Source: Nocardia speluncae NBRC 108251
GTDB taxonomy: Bacteria; Actinomycetota; Actinomycetes; Mycobacteriales; Mycobacteriaceae
Reading direction: 5' to 3'
Length of the DNA: 64,000 nt
Assembly: GCF_001613245.1 (NCBI RefSeq)
Contig: NZ_BDBZ01000015.1
Coordinates: forward strand, 1-64,000
Below, piece by piece: positions 6,344-12,331 of this stretch. The translations under genes and the position numbers were made by a program. Below the pieces are notes generated by a model. That model had not been told where the DNA came from. It saw only the letters and a list, made by a program, of their open reading frames with translations, and did no database searches. The first letter of the stretch is position 1. Each line of letters opens with the position of its first letter.

Positions 6344-6550
6344 ATGGATATGGACAAGCGGTGCCCCAAAGGGCACCTGATCGGATCAACGCAACAGGAT
6401 CGGGACACCACTGGCTACTGCCGGGAATGCCGTAGGGCGGACACTGCCCGTAGGCAGAAACAGTCTCGTGCTGCGCTACGGATCATCACAGCGCTGAGGA
6501 ACCGGCGAGAGCCGGACCCTGAGGATTTCCAGGCCCTGGAAGTCCCGTAG
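6344..6550 (+). CDS. Small zinc-ribbon/zinc-knuckle protein
   Basis: The ATG at 6344 has a perfect AGGAGGT at 6334-6340. The 68-aa product begins MDMDKRCPKGHLIG and has C-x3-H and C-x2-C pairs (CPKGH and CRECRR) that would form one zinc site. A basic helix follows (RRQKQSRAALRIITALRNRR). Phage genomes carry many such small zinc proteins; the partner is unknown. It starts 35 bases after the terminator at 6284-6309 and ends shortly before another terminator-like hairpin at 6588. Confidence 0.65.
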   Translation: MDMDKRCPKGHLIGSTQQDRDTTGYCRECRRADTARRQKQSRAALRIITALRNRREPDPEDFQALEVP

Positions 6551-6587
6551 GGCCACGAACACCACAACCGAATACCGATACCTACCT

Positions 6588-6621
6588 GAGCCCCTGACGC
6601 CCCGTTAGGAGGCTCGTTTTT
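6588..6621 (+). terminator. Probable intrinsic terminator
   Basis: GAGCC at 6588-6592 pairs with GGCTC at 6611-6615. The stem is extended inward by CCT/AGG with one bulged A, and five T residues follow (6617-6621). The 3' arm contains AGGAGG, so the hairpin would also hide a Shine-Dalgarno-like sequence. The long loop makes it weaker than the element's other terminators. Confidence 0.5.
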
Positions 6622-6644
6622 ATGCCTGGATGAAAGAGAATGAG

Positions 6645-6860
6645 ATGACCAAGGCAGTAACCCCCACCGAAGCGCCCTACGCAGAACGAGCCATGGTCGG
6701 CCAATGGTGGTACGACATCACCCCCGGGACGTTCGTTGTTCACGAGGGTTTCTACGAGTTCAAATACAAGCCCCGTTCGCGGCGATTCGGTGATCCGGAT
6801 CGGACTATGCGACTCCCTCACGACAAGCTTGAAGCTATCCAGATCGCGAGCGCTGAATGA
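6645..6860 (+). CDS. Unknown 71-aa protein coupled to the RepA-like ATPase
   Basis: An ATG at 6645 (or 6630, with no better ribosome-binding site) gives a 71-aa protein beginning MTKAVTPTEAPYAERAMVGQ. It contains WWYDITPGTFVVHEGFYEFKY, which reads as beta strands with aromatic residues, and a C-terminal helix. Its TGA overlaps the ATG of the ATPase gene (ATGA at 6857-6860), so translation is coupled and the product may act with the ATPase. No family is recognised. Confidence 0.55.
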   Translation: MTKAVTPTEAPYAERAMVGQWWYDITPGTFVVHEGFYEFKYKPRSRRFGDPDRTMRLPHDKLEAIQIASAE

Positions 6861-7888
6861 TCGACATCGCGACCCGGTTCCCGCGAACCAGCCTCAAGGA
6901 GGCATGGATACGTTCCCAGCAGTCCGAGAAGTGGGTATTCCCGGATACGGTCTGTTCGTCCGTGACCATGATCTACGGACGGAGCAACGTCGGTAAGGCG
7001 TACCTGGTTTCATCCATGCTGCTGTCGCTGATGGTGGACGACCGGGAGTTCCTGGGGATGCAGCCGACGAACCGTACGAAGGTGTGGCGGCCGGCCATCT
7101 TGTGGACCGATCCCGGTTCCGACGAAGAGTACGCCGAGCGGATCTATCCCGAGCTTCCTGAGGAAGCAGAACTAGGGATATTCCATACCGGTCGGACCAC
7201 GCAGGTTGCAGAGTGGGCAGCGCTGGCCGATCACCTGGTATCCGAAGGGTTCAACTTCGTTGTCGTCGACAACCTGCAAGGGGTCACCGGCGACACGAAC
7301 GAAGCAGGCACCGTTACAACGGTGTTCGACGGGCTGACCAAGCTCACGAACCGGGGTGTCCCGGTGGTCGTCCTACACCACGAATCGGAGAAAGGGAGGG
7401 TGGTCCCTGGGGCATCCCCGATGGGGACGTCTACGGCCGTCCAGAAGTCCAGAACATGGATTCAGGTCCGGCAGACTAACCGTCGCGGCCTACGCGGCGG
7501 CAACACGGCGATGGTGATTCAGTCCAACGCTCTGGACCAACCGCAACAGCTCGTTGCCGAACCACTGACCGGCCCTGCTTATCGACGGGTGAACCGGGGT
7601 CCATGGACGTCCACGGACAACGAGGAGAAGGCGCCGAAGCAGGATCGCAATGTGCAGGTCTTGGACCGCAACGCCGAGGTCGTGGAATGGATCGTAAACA
7701 ACGGGCAGGGTGTCGGCGTGAACAAACTTCAGGATCAACTCACCGAGAAGTTCCCGGAGAAGAAAGCCAGCACGTGGCGATATCAGCTACTCCAAGGTGC
7801 GTTGTCCAAGATGCTCCGTAGGACCGGAGAGGGTGATTCGACCCGTTGGGTAGCAGTCTCAGGTGGTAGTCAGGGTGGTAGTGCCTGA
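6857..7888 (+). CDS. RepA-like RecA-fold ATPase (replication protein of the element)
   Basis: This 343-aa protein has the fold of plasmid/phage RepA-type hexameric ATPases (AAA_25). A Walker A-like loop GRSNVGKAYLVS lies near residue 41, a Walker B-like segment FNFVVVDNLQGV near residue 135, and VVVLHHESEKGR with GASPMGTSTAVQKSRT supplies the sensor region. The C-terminal third is a separate helical domain (VVEWIVNNGQGVGVNKLQDQ...) like the winged helix often fused to these proteins. The residue after the Walker A lysine is alanine where serine or threonine is usual. It probably unwinds or loads helicase at the element's origin. It overlaps the preceding gene by ATGA and is followed by the hairpin-rich non-coding segment. 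Confidence 0.8.
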   Translation: MIDIATRFPRTSLKEAWIRSQQSEKWVFPDTVCSSVTMIYGRSNVGKAYLVSSMLLSLMVDDREFLGMQPTNRTKVWRPAILWTDPGSDEEYAERIYPELPEEAELGIFHTGRTTQVAEWAALADHLVSEGFNFVVVDNLQGVTGDTNEAGTVTTVFDGLTKLTNRGVPVVVLHHESEKGRVVPGASPMGTSTAVQKSRTWIQVRQTNRRGLRGGNTAMVIQSNALDQPQQLVAEPLTGPAYRRVNRGPWTSTDNEEKAPKQDRNVQVLDRNAEVVEWIVNNGQGVGVNKLQDQLTEKFPEKKASTWRYQLLQGALSKMLRRTGEGDSTRWVAVSGGSQGGSA

Positions 7889-8189
7889 TTGTATCGTCGC
7901 AGGTCAGAGTGAGTGGTAGTAGTGGTATCCCCCTATAGGTGTTCGTACCTCACACCACCCCCACTCTTAGATAAGCGCTGGACGTCCAGCGCATAAGGAT
8001 CATCCCCCGCGCAGCGGGGAAGTAGGGGCCCACGGGCCCCGATTCTTTTTAATCCCTATGCGGGGTACCCCGCAGGATGAATACAGAAAATCAGTCGGCC
8101 GTGCCGACATAGGGGGACCACGGGTCCCGAATAGTTTTAATCCGTAGCGTGGTTAGCCACGCAGTGATAAACAAGAGGAGATGTCGACC
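7889..8189 (+). repeat. Non-coding segment built of eight consecutive hairpins, including a duplicated three-hairpin module
   Basis: No gene is seen here. Hairpins in order: palindrome GCGCTGGACGTCCAGCGC (7975-7992); CCCCGC-GCA-GCGGGG (8005-8019); GGGGCCC-AC-GGGCCCC (8025-8040); palindrome GCGGGGTACCCCGC (8060-8073); GTCGGC-CGT-GCCGAC (8094-8108); GGGACC-ACG-GGTCCC (8114-8128); GCGTGG-TTAG-CCACGC (8147-8162); GTCGAC-CGT-GTCGAC (8183-8197). Hairpins 2-4 and 5-7 form two copies of one module with matching linkers: a short TA-containing linker, then GA plus a T run and TTTTAATCC, then a GC-start hairpin. Stem pairs change together: in the last hairpin of the module a G-C pair becomes T-A. Possible roles are an origin or single-strand initiation site, a structured leader RNA, or tandem attenuators. 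Confidence 0.8.
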
Positions 8190-8465
8190 GTGTCGACTAT
8201 TGGATTTCACGAAGCTGGGCTTCGTCGTAAGTGTATCGACGGAACCGTGTACCGTCGTGACGATAAGCTAGCCACGTGGCTAGCTGTATCCGCCGGGGAA
8301 ATCCCCGGTATTATCGAATCGCTCGTACGCGAAGGCGTCCTTCGCTTTGATGGAATTTCCTCGAAAGGAACCGAGCGGTACAAGCTCGGACCTAGGTGCA
8401 TCTGTTTCGGATCCTCGCGTAATACCGCGTGCGTGGTGCACGCATCGGACCCGTTCAATACCTAA
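8190..8465 (+). CDS. Winged-helix-like protein encoded by a hairpin-saturated gene
   Basis: The GTG at 8190 is chosen because GAGGAG ends at 8180. The in-frame ATG at 8181 would leave no spacing. The 91-aa product reads as a winged helix: KLATWLAVSAGEIPGIIESL and VREGVLRFDGI, then a basic wing (SKGTERYKLGP), with three cysteines near the end. A small regulator or replication initiator is plausible. The coding DNA contains further short stems: CGAAGC-TGG-GCTTCG (8210-8224), CGACGG/CCGTCG (8237-8257), palindrome GCTAGCCACGTGGCTAGC (8267-8284), CCGGGG/CCCCGG (8293-8308), GCGAAGG-CGT-CCTTCGC (8329-8345), TTCCT/AGGAA (8357-8370), CCGAGC/GCTCGG (8371-8389) and TGCGTG-GTG-CACGCA (8430-8444). The start codon itself lies at the loop of hairpin 8183-8197. 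Confidence 0.6.
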   Translation: MSTIGFHEAGLRRKCIDGTVYRRDDKLATWLAVSAGEIPGIIESLVREGVLRFDGISSKGTERYKLGPRCICFGSSRNTACVVHASDPFNT

Positions 8466-8477
8466 TACACCGATTCA

Positions 8478-8547
8478 GCGCTGTATGTAGTGGCGCTACA
8501 TAGCGCAGAACGATTATCTGGCCCGGGCATTCCGTTCCGGGCCTTTT
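8478..8547 (+). terminator. Double hairpin and intrinsic terminator after the winged-helix gene
   Basis: A long hairpin comes first: GCGCT (8478-8482) pairs with AGCGC (8502-8506) and ATGTAG (8485-8490) with CTACAT (8496-8501), with a 2-base bulge and loop TGGCG. A second hairpin, GGCCCGG (8520-8526) with CCGGGCC (8537-8543), is followed by TTTT (8544-8547) and is a good intrinsic terminator for the gene ending at 8465. Confidence 0.75.
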
Positions 8548-8566
8548 CTATGTCCGGAGGACACGA

Positions 8567-8775
8567 TTGATTACCGATGAAGCCGACCGCGAGTCGGCGT
8601 TCCAAGAATACTGCTCAAAACTGAACCGTATTTCGATGCCGTCCGCGAACGCGGCGGTACTCCGTGGTTCACCTCGGTCGAAGGACGGCGGGAACTGTTC
8701 ATGCGCCGGTTCACCCAACCCGCCCCGCCGGATGTCGATGCCTGGTACCCGTTCCAGAAAAAGGAAGCCGAATGA
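8567..8775 (+). pseudogene. Small unknown gene with an apparent -1 frameshift at an AAAA run
   Basis: A TTG at 8567 with GGAGG at 8555-8559 opens ITDEADRESAFQEYCSK. After the run of four A residues (8617-8620) the continuing frame becomes atypical. The -1 frame reads a sensible protein, TEPYFDAVRERGGTPWF and then SVEGRRELFMRRFTQP, to a TGA at 8773-8775. That stop overlaps the next ATG (8772) in the ATGA manner used throughout the element, while the zero-frame reading continues with a cysteine/arginine-rich shadow. In the -1 frame no ATG/GTG/TTG lies upstream of the shift. Either one base was gained in the A run (mutation or sequencing error) or ribosomes slip back one base at TCA-AAA. The joined product would be about 69 aa. 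Function unknown. Confidence 0.5.
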
Positions 8776-8873
8776 TTTGGGTCGTCCTCACAGTCGCCTC
8801 TATGGCGGCTACGTCAGGTTCGCTGTGGAGTGTGTACTGCCGCGGTAAGCACCTTCGGAGGATTCTACGGTGA
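8772..8873 (+). CDS. 33-aa single-pass membrane peptide
   Basis: The ATG at 8772 overlaps the stop of the preceding (frameshifted) gene, and the frame ends in TGA at 8871-8873, overlapping the GTG of the next gene. The product starts MIWVVLTVASMAATSGSLWS, one hydrophobic segment long enough to cross the membrane, followed by a basic tail (GKHLRRILR) that would stay inside. It is recognised from the coupling at both ends. Function unknown. Confidence 0.45.
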   Translation: MIWVVLTVASMAATSGSLWSVYCRGKHLRRILR

Positions 8874-9076
8874 ATTCCCGCAAGGTGTTTGTGTTGGTGG
8901 ATACAGCCGGTAACCGTCGGCGTGCGCCACGGTTCAAATTATTCGATCCGGAGAACCGAATCGGGATGTCGATGCATCCCGAGACCTTCCGCAGATTTCT
9001 TGATGACGCCGAAGAGAAATGGGATCTGTGGGAGCAGTCCCAGATACAGAAAACAGAAAGTAAAAGCCATGAGTGA
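8870..9076 (+). CDS. Unknown 68-aa protein
   Basis: The GTG at 8870 has CGGAGG at 8856-8861 and overlaps the previous stop. The product begins MNSRKVFVLVDTAGNRRRAP, a basic beta-strand start. It continues with FKLFDPENRIGMSM and an acidic helix (PETFRRFLDDAEEKWDLWEQ). The DNA contains CGGGATG/CATCCCG (around 8961-8980) and a bulged stem around 8926-8944, continuing the hairpin-rich character. The gene overlaps the next one by 8 bases. No family is recognised. Confidence 0.55.
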   Translation: MNSRKVFVLVDTAGNRRRAPRFKLFDPENRIGMSMHPETFRRFLDDAEEKWDLWEQSQIQKTESKSHE

Positions 9077-9599
9077 ATTTGCAAAACATCTGCAAAACGC
9101 CCTGAACGGCACCAATGACTCAGTGTCACGTGACGAACTGAAGGAGATGCTGTCGGGTTATCTACACACCCCTGCGAAGCCTGTGTATGACCCTGAAGCC
9201 GAAGCTCTGGGCGAAGCTATCCAAGAAAAGCTGTCGGGCAGGGATAGCCTTAAAGATGAACTTCTAGGGCGTATGCATGCTGCCGGTATGGATGTCCGAA
9301 ACTGGACGCCACCGGCGGTTGACCCTTTAACCGCGATGGACAATCGGCTAGGTGAATCTATTAAACGTGAGCGAGTAAAGCATGAGGCGATGCTTGCCGA
9401 ATACCGGGCTTCAGTTGACCCTGAAGCCCAGCGATTGAACGATCTCGCCGACGAGCTTCAGCGTGAGGGTGAAGCACAGAATACACAGGAAATCCGAGGC
9501 CCGGTGGACCTCGGTTGGAGTCCCGCCGGTCCCGGTGCTCTTAATCATGATTTCCGAGAGCACAACCACACTTACAACAATATCGCTGACATCTACTAA
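9069..9599 (+). CDS. Unknown acidic helical protein (176 aa)
   Basis: The ATG at 9069 begins MSEFAKHLQNALNGTNDSVS. The product is acidic and mostly helical, with repeated amphipathic helices separated by prolines (PVYDPEAEALGEAIQEKLSG and VDPEAQRLNDLADELQREG). It ends in an aromatic/histidine-rich tail (FREHNHTYNNIADIY). It has no signal peptide or membrane span. It lies directly before the 276-aa gene (14-base gap), so the two are probably produced together. Scaffold-like or assembly-factor roles fit the helical acidic character, but nothing in the sequence proves them. Confidence 0.6.
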   Translation: MSEFAKHLQNALNGTNDSVSRDELKEMLSGYLHTPAKPVYDPEAEALGEAIQEKLSGRDSLKDELLGRMHAAGMDVRNWTPPAVDPLTAMDNRLGESIKRERVKHEAMLAEYRASVDPEAQRLNDLADELQREGEAQNTQEIRGPVDLGWSPAGPGALNHDFREHNHTYNNIADIY

Positions 9600-9613
9600 C
9601 GATAGGAAAAACT

Positions 9614-10444
9614 ATGTTCAACGAAAACGCCTACGACCTTCACACCAGTAACGCTCGTCTGGTTGCCGCTCACGGCGGTACATTGTCCAAGCGCTGGCAC
9701 GAGATCGATAACAACTATGACGCCTACCGGTACCGTCAGGCTTCGTGGGCTCACGACCTCGCCCAAGCGGTTATCGAAGGTAAACCCGAATCGGAATTGA
9801 ATCAGATGCACGCGCTTGCTATGGCTGCCGCAATCGGAAGCCAGAACGGTACCTACACCGGGCAGGTAGGGGGTACCGCTGAAGCGATGATAAATACCCA
9901 TGTTCGGGAGCGGGTTACTGCTGCGCTGGTCCAGGAGTACAACAAGACCAGTGCCGACAACTTTAAAGCCGTTGGTGCTCATCTCGGCCTCAATATCCAA
10001 CAGTTCCGTGCCTTGGCTGAACAGGTCGATCCGGACACTGATCCGGCCAAGCTGGTCGGTATCCCGATGGAACAGCAGCAAGCGTGGTTGCAGGCGGCTG
10101 AGGTAGTAGCGGATATCGAAGCAGGGTTCAACGCGTTTCGTGCCGCTGCTGCTCTTGAGGGGCGGGTGCTGACCAAGAATGATTCGCTGGTGGGCTTGGT
10201 GTGCCCGACCACGGGAACCGGCGCCGACCGCCGGAAGCTCTGGGATGCTTGGGATTCTAAGGGCCGAACCGGAAGGTTCGGTGCCCTCATCAAGGCAGGG
10301 ATCGAAGTGAATCCCATCGGTTCGGTCCGTGAGTATCGGAGCTACGACCGGCCGATGTCCGAGAACAAGATTGTGCGTGGCGCTATGGGCGGTATGCAGC
10401 AGTTCTTGGTGGACTCTGAAGACGATTCAATCGTCCTGCGGTAG
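9614..10444 (+). CDS. Largest unknown protein of the element (276 aa)
   Basis: The ATG at 9614 has AGGAAA at 9604-9609. The product begins MFNENAYDLHTSNARLVAAH. It has an N-terminal helical part rich in His and Gln (ELNQMHALAMAAAIGSQNG), a central helical region (IQQFRALAEQVDPDTDPAKL, then QAAEVVADIEAGFNAFRAAA) and a C-terminal mixed part (RTGRFGALIKAGIEVNPIG, GAMGGMQQFLVDSEDD). There is no nucleotide-binding loop, HTH or transmembrane helix. It has no resemblance that I can defend to capsid, portal or relaxase families, although its length and place near the end of the gene run would suit a structural or packaging protein of a satellite. Function unknown. Confidence 0.65.
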   Translation: MFNENAYDLHTSNARLVAAHGGTLSKRWHEIDNNYDAYRYRQASWAHDLAQAVIEGKPESELNQMHALAMAAAIGSQNGTYTGQVGGTAEAMINTHVRERVTAALVQEYNKTSADNFKAVGAHLGLNIQQFRALAEQVDPDTDPAKLVGIPMEQQQAWLQAAEVVADIEAGFNAFRAAAALEGRVLTKNDSLVGLVCPTTGTGADRRKLWDAWDSKGRTGRFGALIKAGIEVNPIGSVREYRSYDRPMSENKIVRGAMGGMQQFLVDSEDDSIVLR

Positions 10445-10663
10445 TACCGGAATCGCCCGTAGACGGGCGTTCGTAGATTCTGAGGGTCTGGGTATAGGTG
10501 CAGGAATTCCAGGCCCTCTTATCGAAGCTCTGACCTGCACGTATGGGGGTAGGGGGAGGTTCCCCCTCCCTTCTGGTACGGCCCCACCTCGGCCATACAG
10601 GTCAATTTATTTACGAAGGGGGGGAGGGGGTCGGCTCAGGCATCCCGACCCCGGAAAGGAACC
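10445..10663 (+). promoter_or_regulatory. Structured intergenic leader before the 106-aa gene
   Basis: CGCCCGT-AG-ACGGGCG (10454-10469) lies just after the 276-aa gene and may end its transcript. A G-rich stretch with G5 tracts faces a C-rich one around 10,543-10,570. G7-A-G5 follows at 10,618-10,630. A stem GGGGTCGG (10627-10634) with CCGACCCC (10645-10652) then ends three bases before the AAGGA Shine-Dalgarno of the gene at 10664. Promoter boxes are not clear. The run of structures suggests control of the downstream start. Confidence 0.45.
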
Positions 10664-10984
10664 ATGGAAAACCACGATAATGCCCTTGACCAGCTCAATG
10701 CGTTGAAACAAGAACTCGTCGCGAGGATGAGCGAAGCTTCGCCGGGAGTGCTCCCGCAGTTCGCTAAAGCGATCGCTGATCTTACCGAGCAGATCGCCGG
10801 GATACAGTGGACCGCCCGGCAGTCGCTGACCCCGCTCGCGGTTGTCCAGCTGCGGAAACTCACCGACCCCGGAACCGACCCCGGGGTGCGGAAGATGAAT
10901 AAGCAGCAGCTTGTGAAGTCCGGTGTGCTCGATCAGATGTCGGCCGACCTCTTGGAGTACGTTCCCGCTCGAGATTCGGCCTAG
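10664..10984 (+). CDS. Unknown helical protein (106 aa)
   Basis: The ATG at 10664 has AAAGGA at 10655-10660. The product begins MENHDNALDQLNALKQELVA and is mostly helical. Heptad-like leucines in the first 50 residues suggest a coiled coil. A proline/glycine linker (KLTDPGTDPGVRKM) and a short C-terminal helix (QLVKSGVLDQMSADLLEYVP) follow. No DNA-binding or enzymatic motif is recognised. It is the last plus-strand gene of the element, closed by the hairpin at 11,047-11,069. Confidence 0.6.
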   Translation: MENHDNALDQLNALKQELVARMSEASPGVLPQFAKAIADLTEQIAGIQWTARQSLTPLAVVQLRKLTDPGTDPGVRKMNKQQLVKSGVLDQMSADLLEYVPARDSA

Positions 10985-11046
10985 TCTCTGCTACGGCCGC
11001 CAACGGGGCACGTGCCGTGCGCGACTTCGTACCTGCACAGCACAAG

Positions 11047-11069
11047 GGGGTGACAGAAATCGTCACCCC
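11047..11069 (+). terminator. Hairpin terminator after the 106-aa gene
   Basis: GGGGTGAC (11047-11054), a 7-base loop and GTCACCCC (11062-11069) form a perfect 8-bp stem without a T run. Further stems follow at 11,169-11,182 (GGCCCG/CGGGCC), 11,194-11,210 (GGCTCG/CGAGCC) and around 11,211-11,244 (GGACCCGT with ACGGGTCC). The last of these lies just past the stop of the convergent minus-strand membrane gene and probably ends its transcript. Confidence 0.6.
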
Positions 11070-11258
11070 TGGTGGAAAATAGCAGGTCACAGTGGTTAGT
11101 GAGGCCGGTGTTTACCGGTTGATTATGCGTAGCAAGGTCCCCGGCGTCTGTGACATGTTCCCCAAGGCGGCCCGTTCGGGCCACTTTGGGTTAGGCTCGA
11201 CTAACGAGCCGGACCCGTCCGGTGCTGCAACACCGAACGGGTCCATGAAGGTTCGTTA

Positions 11259-11492
11259 TCACCTCCTCTTGCTGAGCCAGCGGCCAGCGAAGGTCAGCCC
11301 AGCCCCGAGTACTGAAATGATGAAGGGGAAGGGCGGGACGACATCAAGCAGCGGCAGTGCCGGTGCTGCGGTGCGAATGATTCGGCCGGTGGTGGTCATG
11401 TATTTGCCCACCACCGCCCACTTTTGGGCTGGGCGCGGATCATCGTCTGTAGGCTCAGGGGAACCCGTGGATGTAGGATGCGGAGTGTTCAT
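11259..11492 (-). CDS. Small membrane protein at the right end of the element
   Basis: The ATG at 11492 begins MNTPHPTSTGSPEPTDDDPR, a polar N-terminus. A basic segment (KWAVVGKYMTTTGRIIR) and a hydrophobic stretch (LPLLDVVPPFPFIISVLGAG) follow, and the protein ends with a positively charged tail (GRWLSKRR). At 77 aa with one or two membrane segments it has the size of a holin, but no lysin accompanies it, so that label is not supported. It is the only minus-strand gene in the right half of the element. The plus-strand frame over the same bases looks like a shadow. Confidence 0.55.
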   Translation of the reverse strand: MNTPHPTSTGSPEPTDDDPRPAQKWAVVGKYMTTTGRIIRTAAPALPLLDVVPPFPFIISVLGAGLTFAGRWLSKRR

Positions 11493-11544
11493 GCTGTGCT
11501 TGCCTTTGCGCTGGGCCCCGTATGGTTACTGGGGCTGTGGATAG

Positions 11545-12207
11545 TGCTTGTGGCATAAGGGCTGTCCTTCGTTAGAGGAAAGATCACCGGGAGATTTGCG
11601 GTGTGATGAGCTGGCCCGGGCTCACCCCGGCTCGGGATTGAGCCGACAGTGAGAAACACTAAACCTTGTGTCTAGAAGGTCAATCTTCTACTACATGTTG
11701 TGGTTTGTGATCGAGATCACGCCGAACAATATCGGCTTTGGGTGACAAAATTTCTACCTGCCACGATCTGAACTGGACGCATGTCAAAAACCGGCGAGTA
11801 ACCACTGAAATTGTGGCGACCATCACATCGATTAGCGGCGGTCGGATAGCGTGGCGCACAGGGTTTTTGGGTCTTAACCCACCGCTGCCCACCACCCTCA
11901 GCTGACTCTGAACGCGTATGAGGCCATGCCGCATGGGGCTGATGTCGTCGACGCGGCCGCGGTCTGCGGTACTCGCGTACATCCCTCACTAGGGGAACCG
12001 AGAGTAAGTGATTGATCCGGAGGATCTACCTCGAATGCTTGTGACCGAGGTAAGGCAGTCGGAATGCGCCCCGTGGACTCGGTAGGCCGTGTGCACCGCC
12101 GCTGCGAAGTGGTCAAATGTCGGCAGTGTATGTTTGGAGATGATCCACAAGTTTCGATCTCTCCAAGTTCAAGTTCCCGGATAAGTAGTAGCCCCGCTGT
12201 AAACCGT
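11545..12207. other. Gene-free stretch containing the right boundary of the element
   Basis: About 660 bases carry no frame that reads like a protein and are less GC-rich than the host flanks, especially 11,640-11,830. No tRNA cloverleaf could be built. Short words from the ffh 3' end recur here: AAATTTC at 11,749-11,755 compared with 354-360, and AGGATCT at 12,021-12,027 compared with 365-371. Seven-base matches are expected by chance in this length, so neither is claimed as attR. One inverted pair, ACCTCG/CGAGGT, is visible around 12,028-12,051. Confidence 0.4.
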
Positions 12208-12208
12208 T

Positions 12209-12251
12209 GATGCTGCGCCGCCCCTTTTCCGCAAAGGGGCGGCGCAGCATC
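12209..12251. terminator. Strong bidirectional hairpin, terminator of the VWA gene
   Basis: A perfect 19-bp stem, 12209-12227 pairing with 12233-12251, has a 5-base loop (TCCGC). It lies 80 bases beyond the stop of the minus-strand VWA gene and would end its transcript. It would also insulate it from the element. Confidence 0.8.
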
Positions 12252-12331
12252 GTTGTATTCAGGAACGTGGTTGCGGTGCAGCCAACGGCCGGGCCCCCGA
12301 GCGATTTCGCCTGCTCAGGGGTCCGGCCGGC

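Larger units (their letters stand above)
379..12000. mobile_element. Integrated mobile element between ffh and the rpsP region (right end approximate)
   Basis: The left edge is placed at the ffh stop because the serine integrase starts at 414. The right edge is only bracketed: the last element-like gene ends at 11,492, and the strong terminator of the host VWA gene lies at 12,209-12,251. The content is integrase, lipoprotein, XRE repressor with a divergent leaderless gene, HTH protein with operators, many 40-150 aa genes with ATGA/GTGA overlaps, a RepA-like ATPase, a winged-helix-like protein and unknown proteins of 176, 276 and 106 aa. Base composition is visibly less GC-rich than in the flanks. 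No terminase, portal, capsid, tail, lysin, relaxase or TraB/FtsK-like gene is recognisable. A satellite, plasmid-prophage or decayed element fits better than a complete phage or a conjugative element. No convincing att repeat was found. Confidence 0.85.

Noticed and set aside
7975..8162. CRISPR array
   Set aside because: The hairpins differ in sequence and spacing. There are no identical repeats with unique spacers and no cas genes nearby.
11259..11492. Holin
   Set aside because: Size and membrane segment would fit, but no endolysin or other lysis gene is present, so only 'small membrane protein' is supported.
11092..11544. Plus-strand 150-codon frame at the right end of the element
   Set aside because: It overlaps the minus-strand membrane protein. 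Its composition is low-complexity and it crosses the terminator hairpins, so I judged it a shadow.
11749..12027. Candidate attR cores AAATTTC (11749-11755) and AGGATCT (12021-12027) matching the ffh 3' end
   Set aside because: Only 7-base matches. Several are expected by chance in 660 bases, and neither restores an Ffh-like C-terminus when joined in frame.
11545..12207. tRNA or tmRNA fragment as an attachment site
   Set aside because: No acceptor/T-loop pattern could be built on either strand, and serine integrases do not need tRNA targets.
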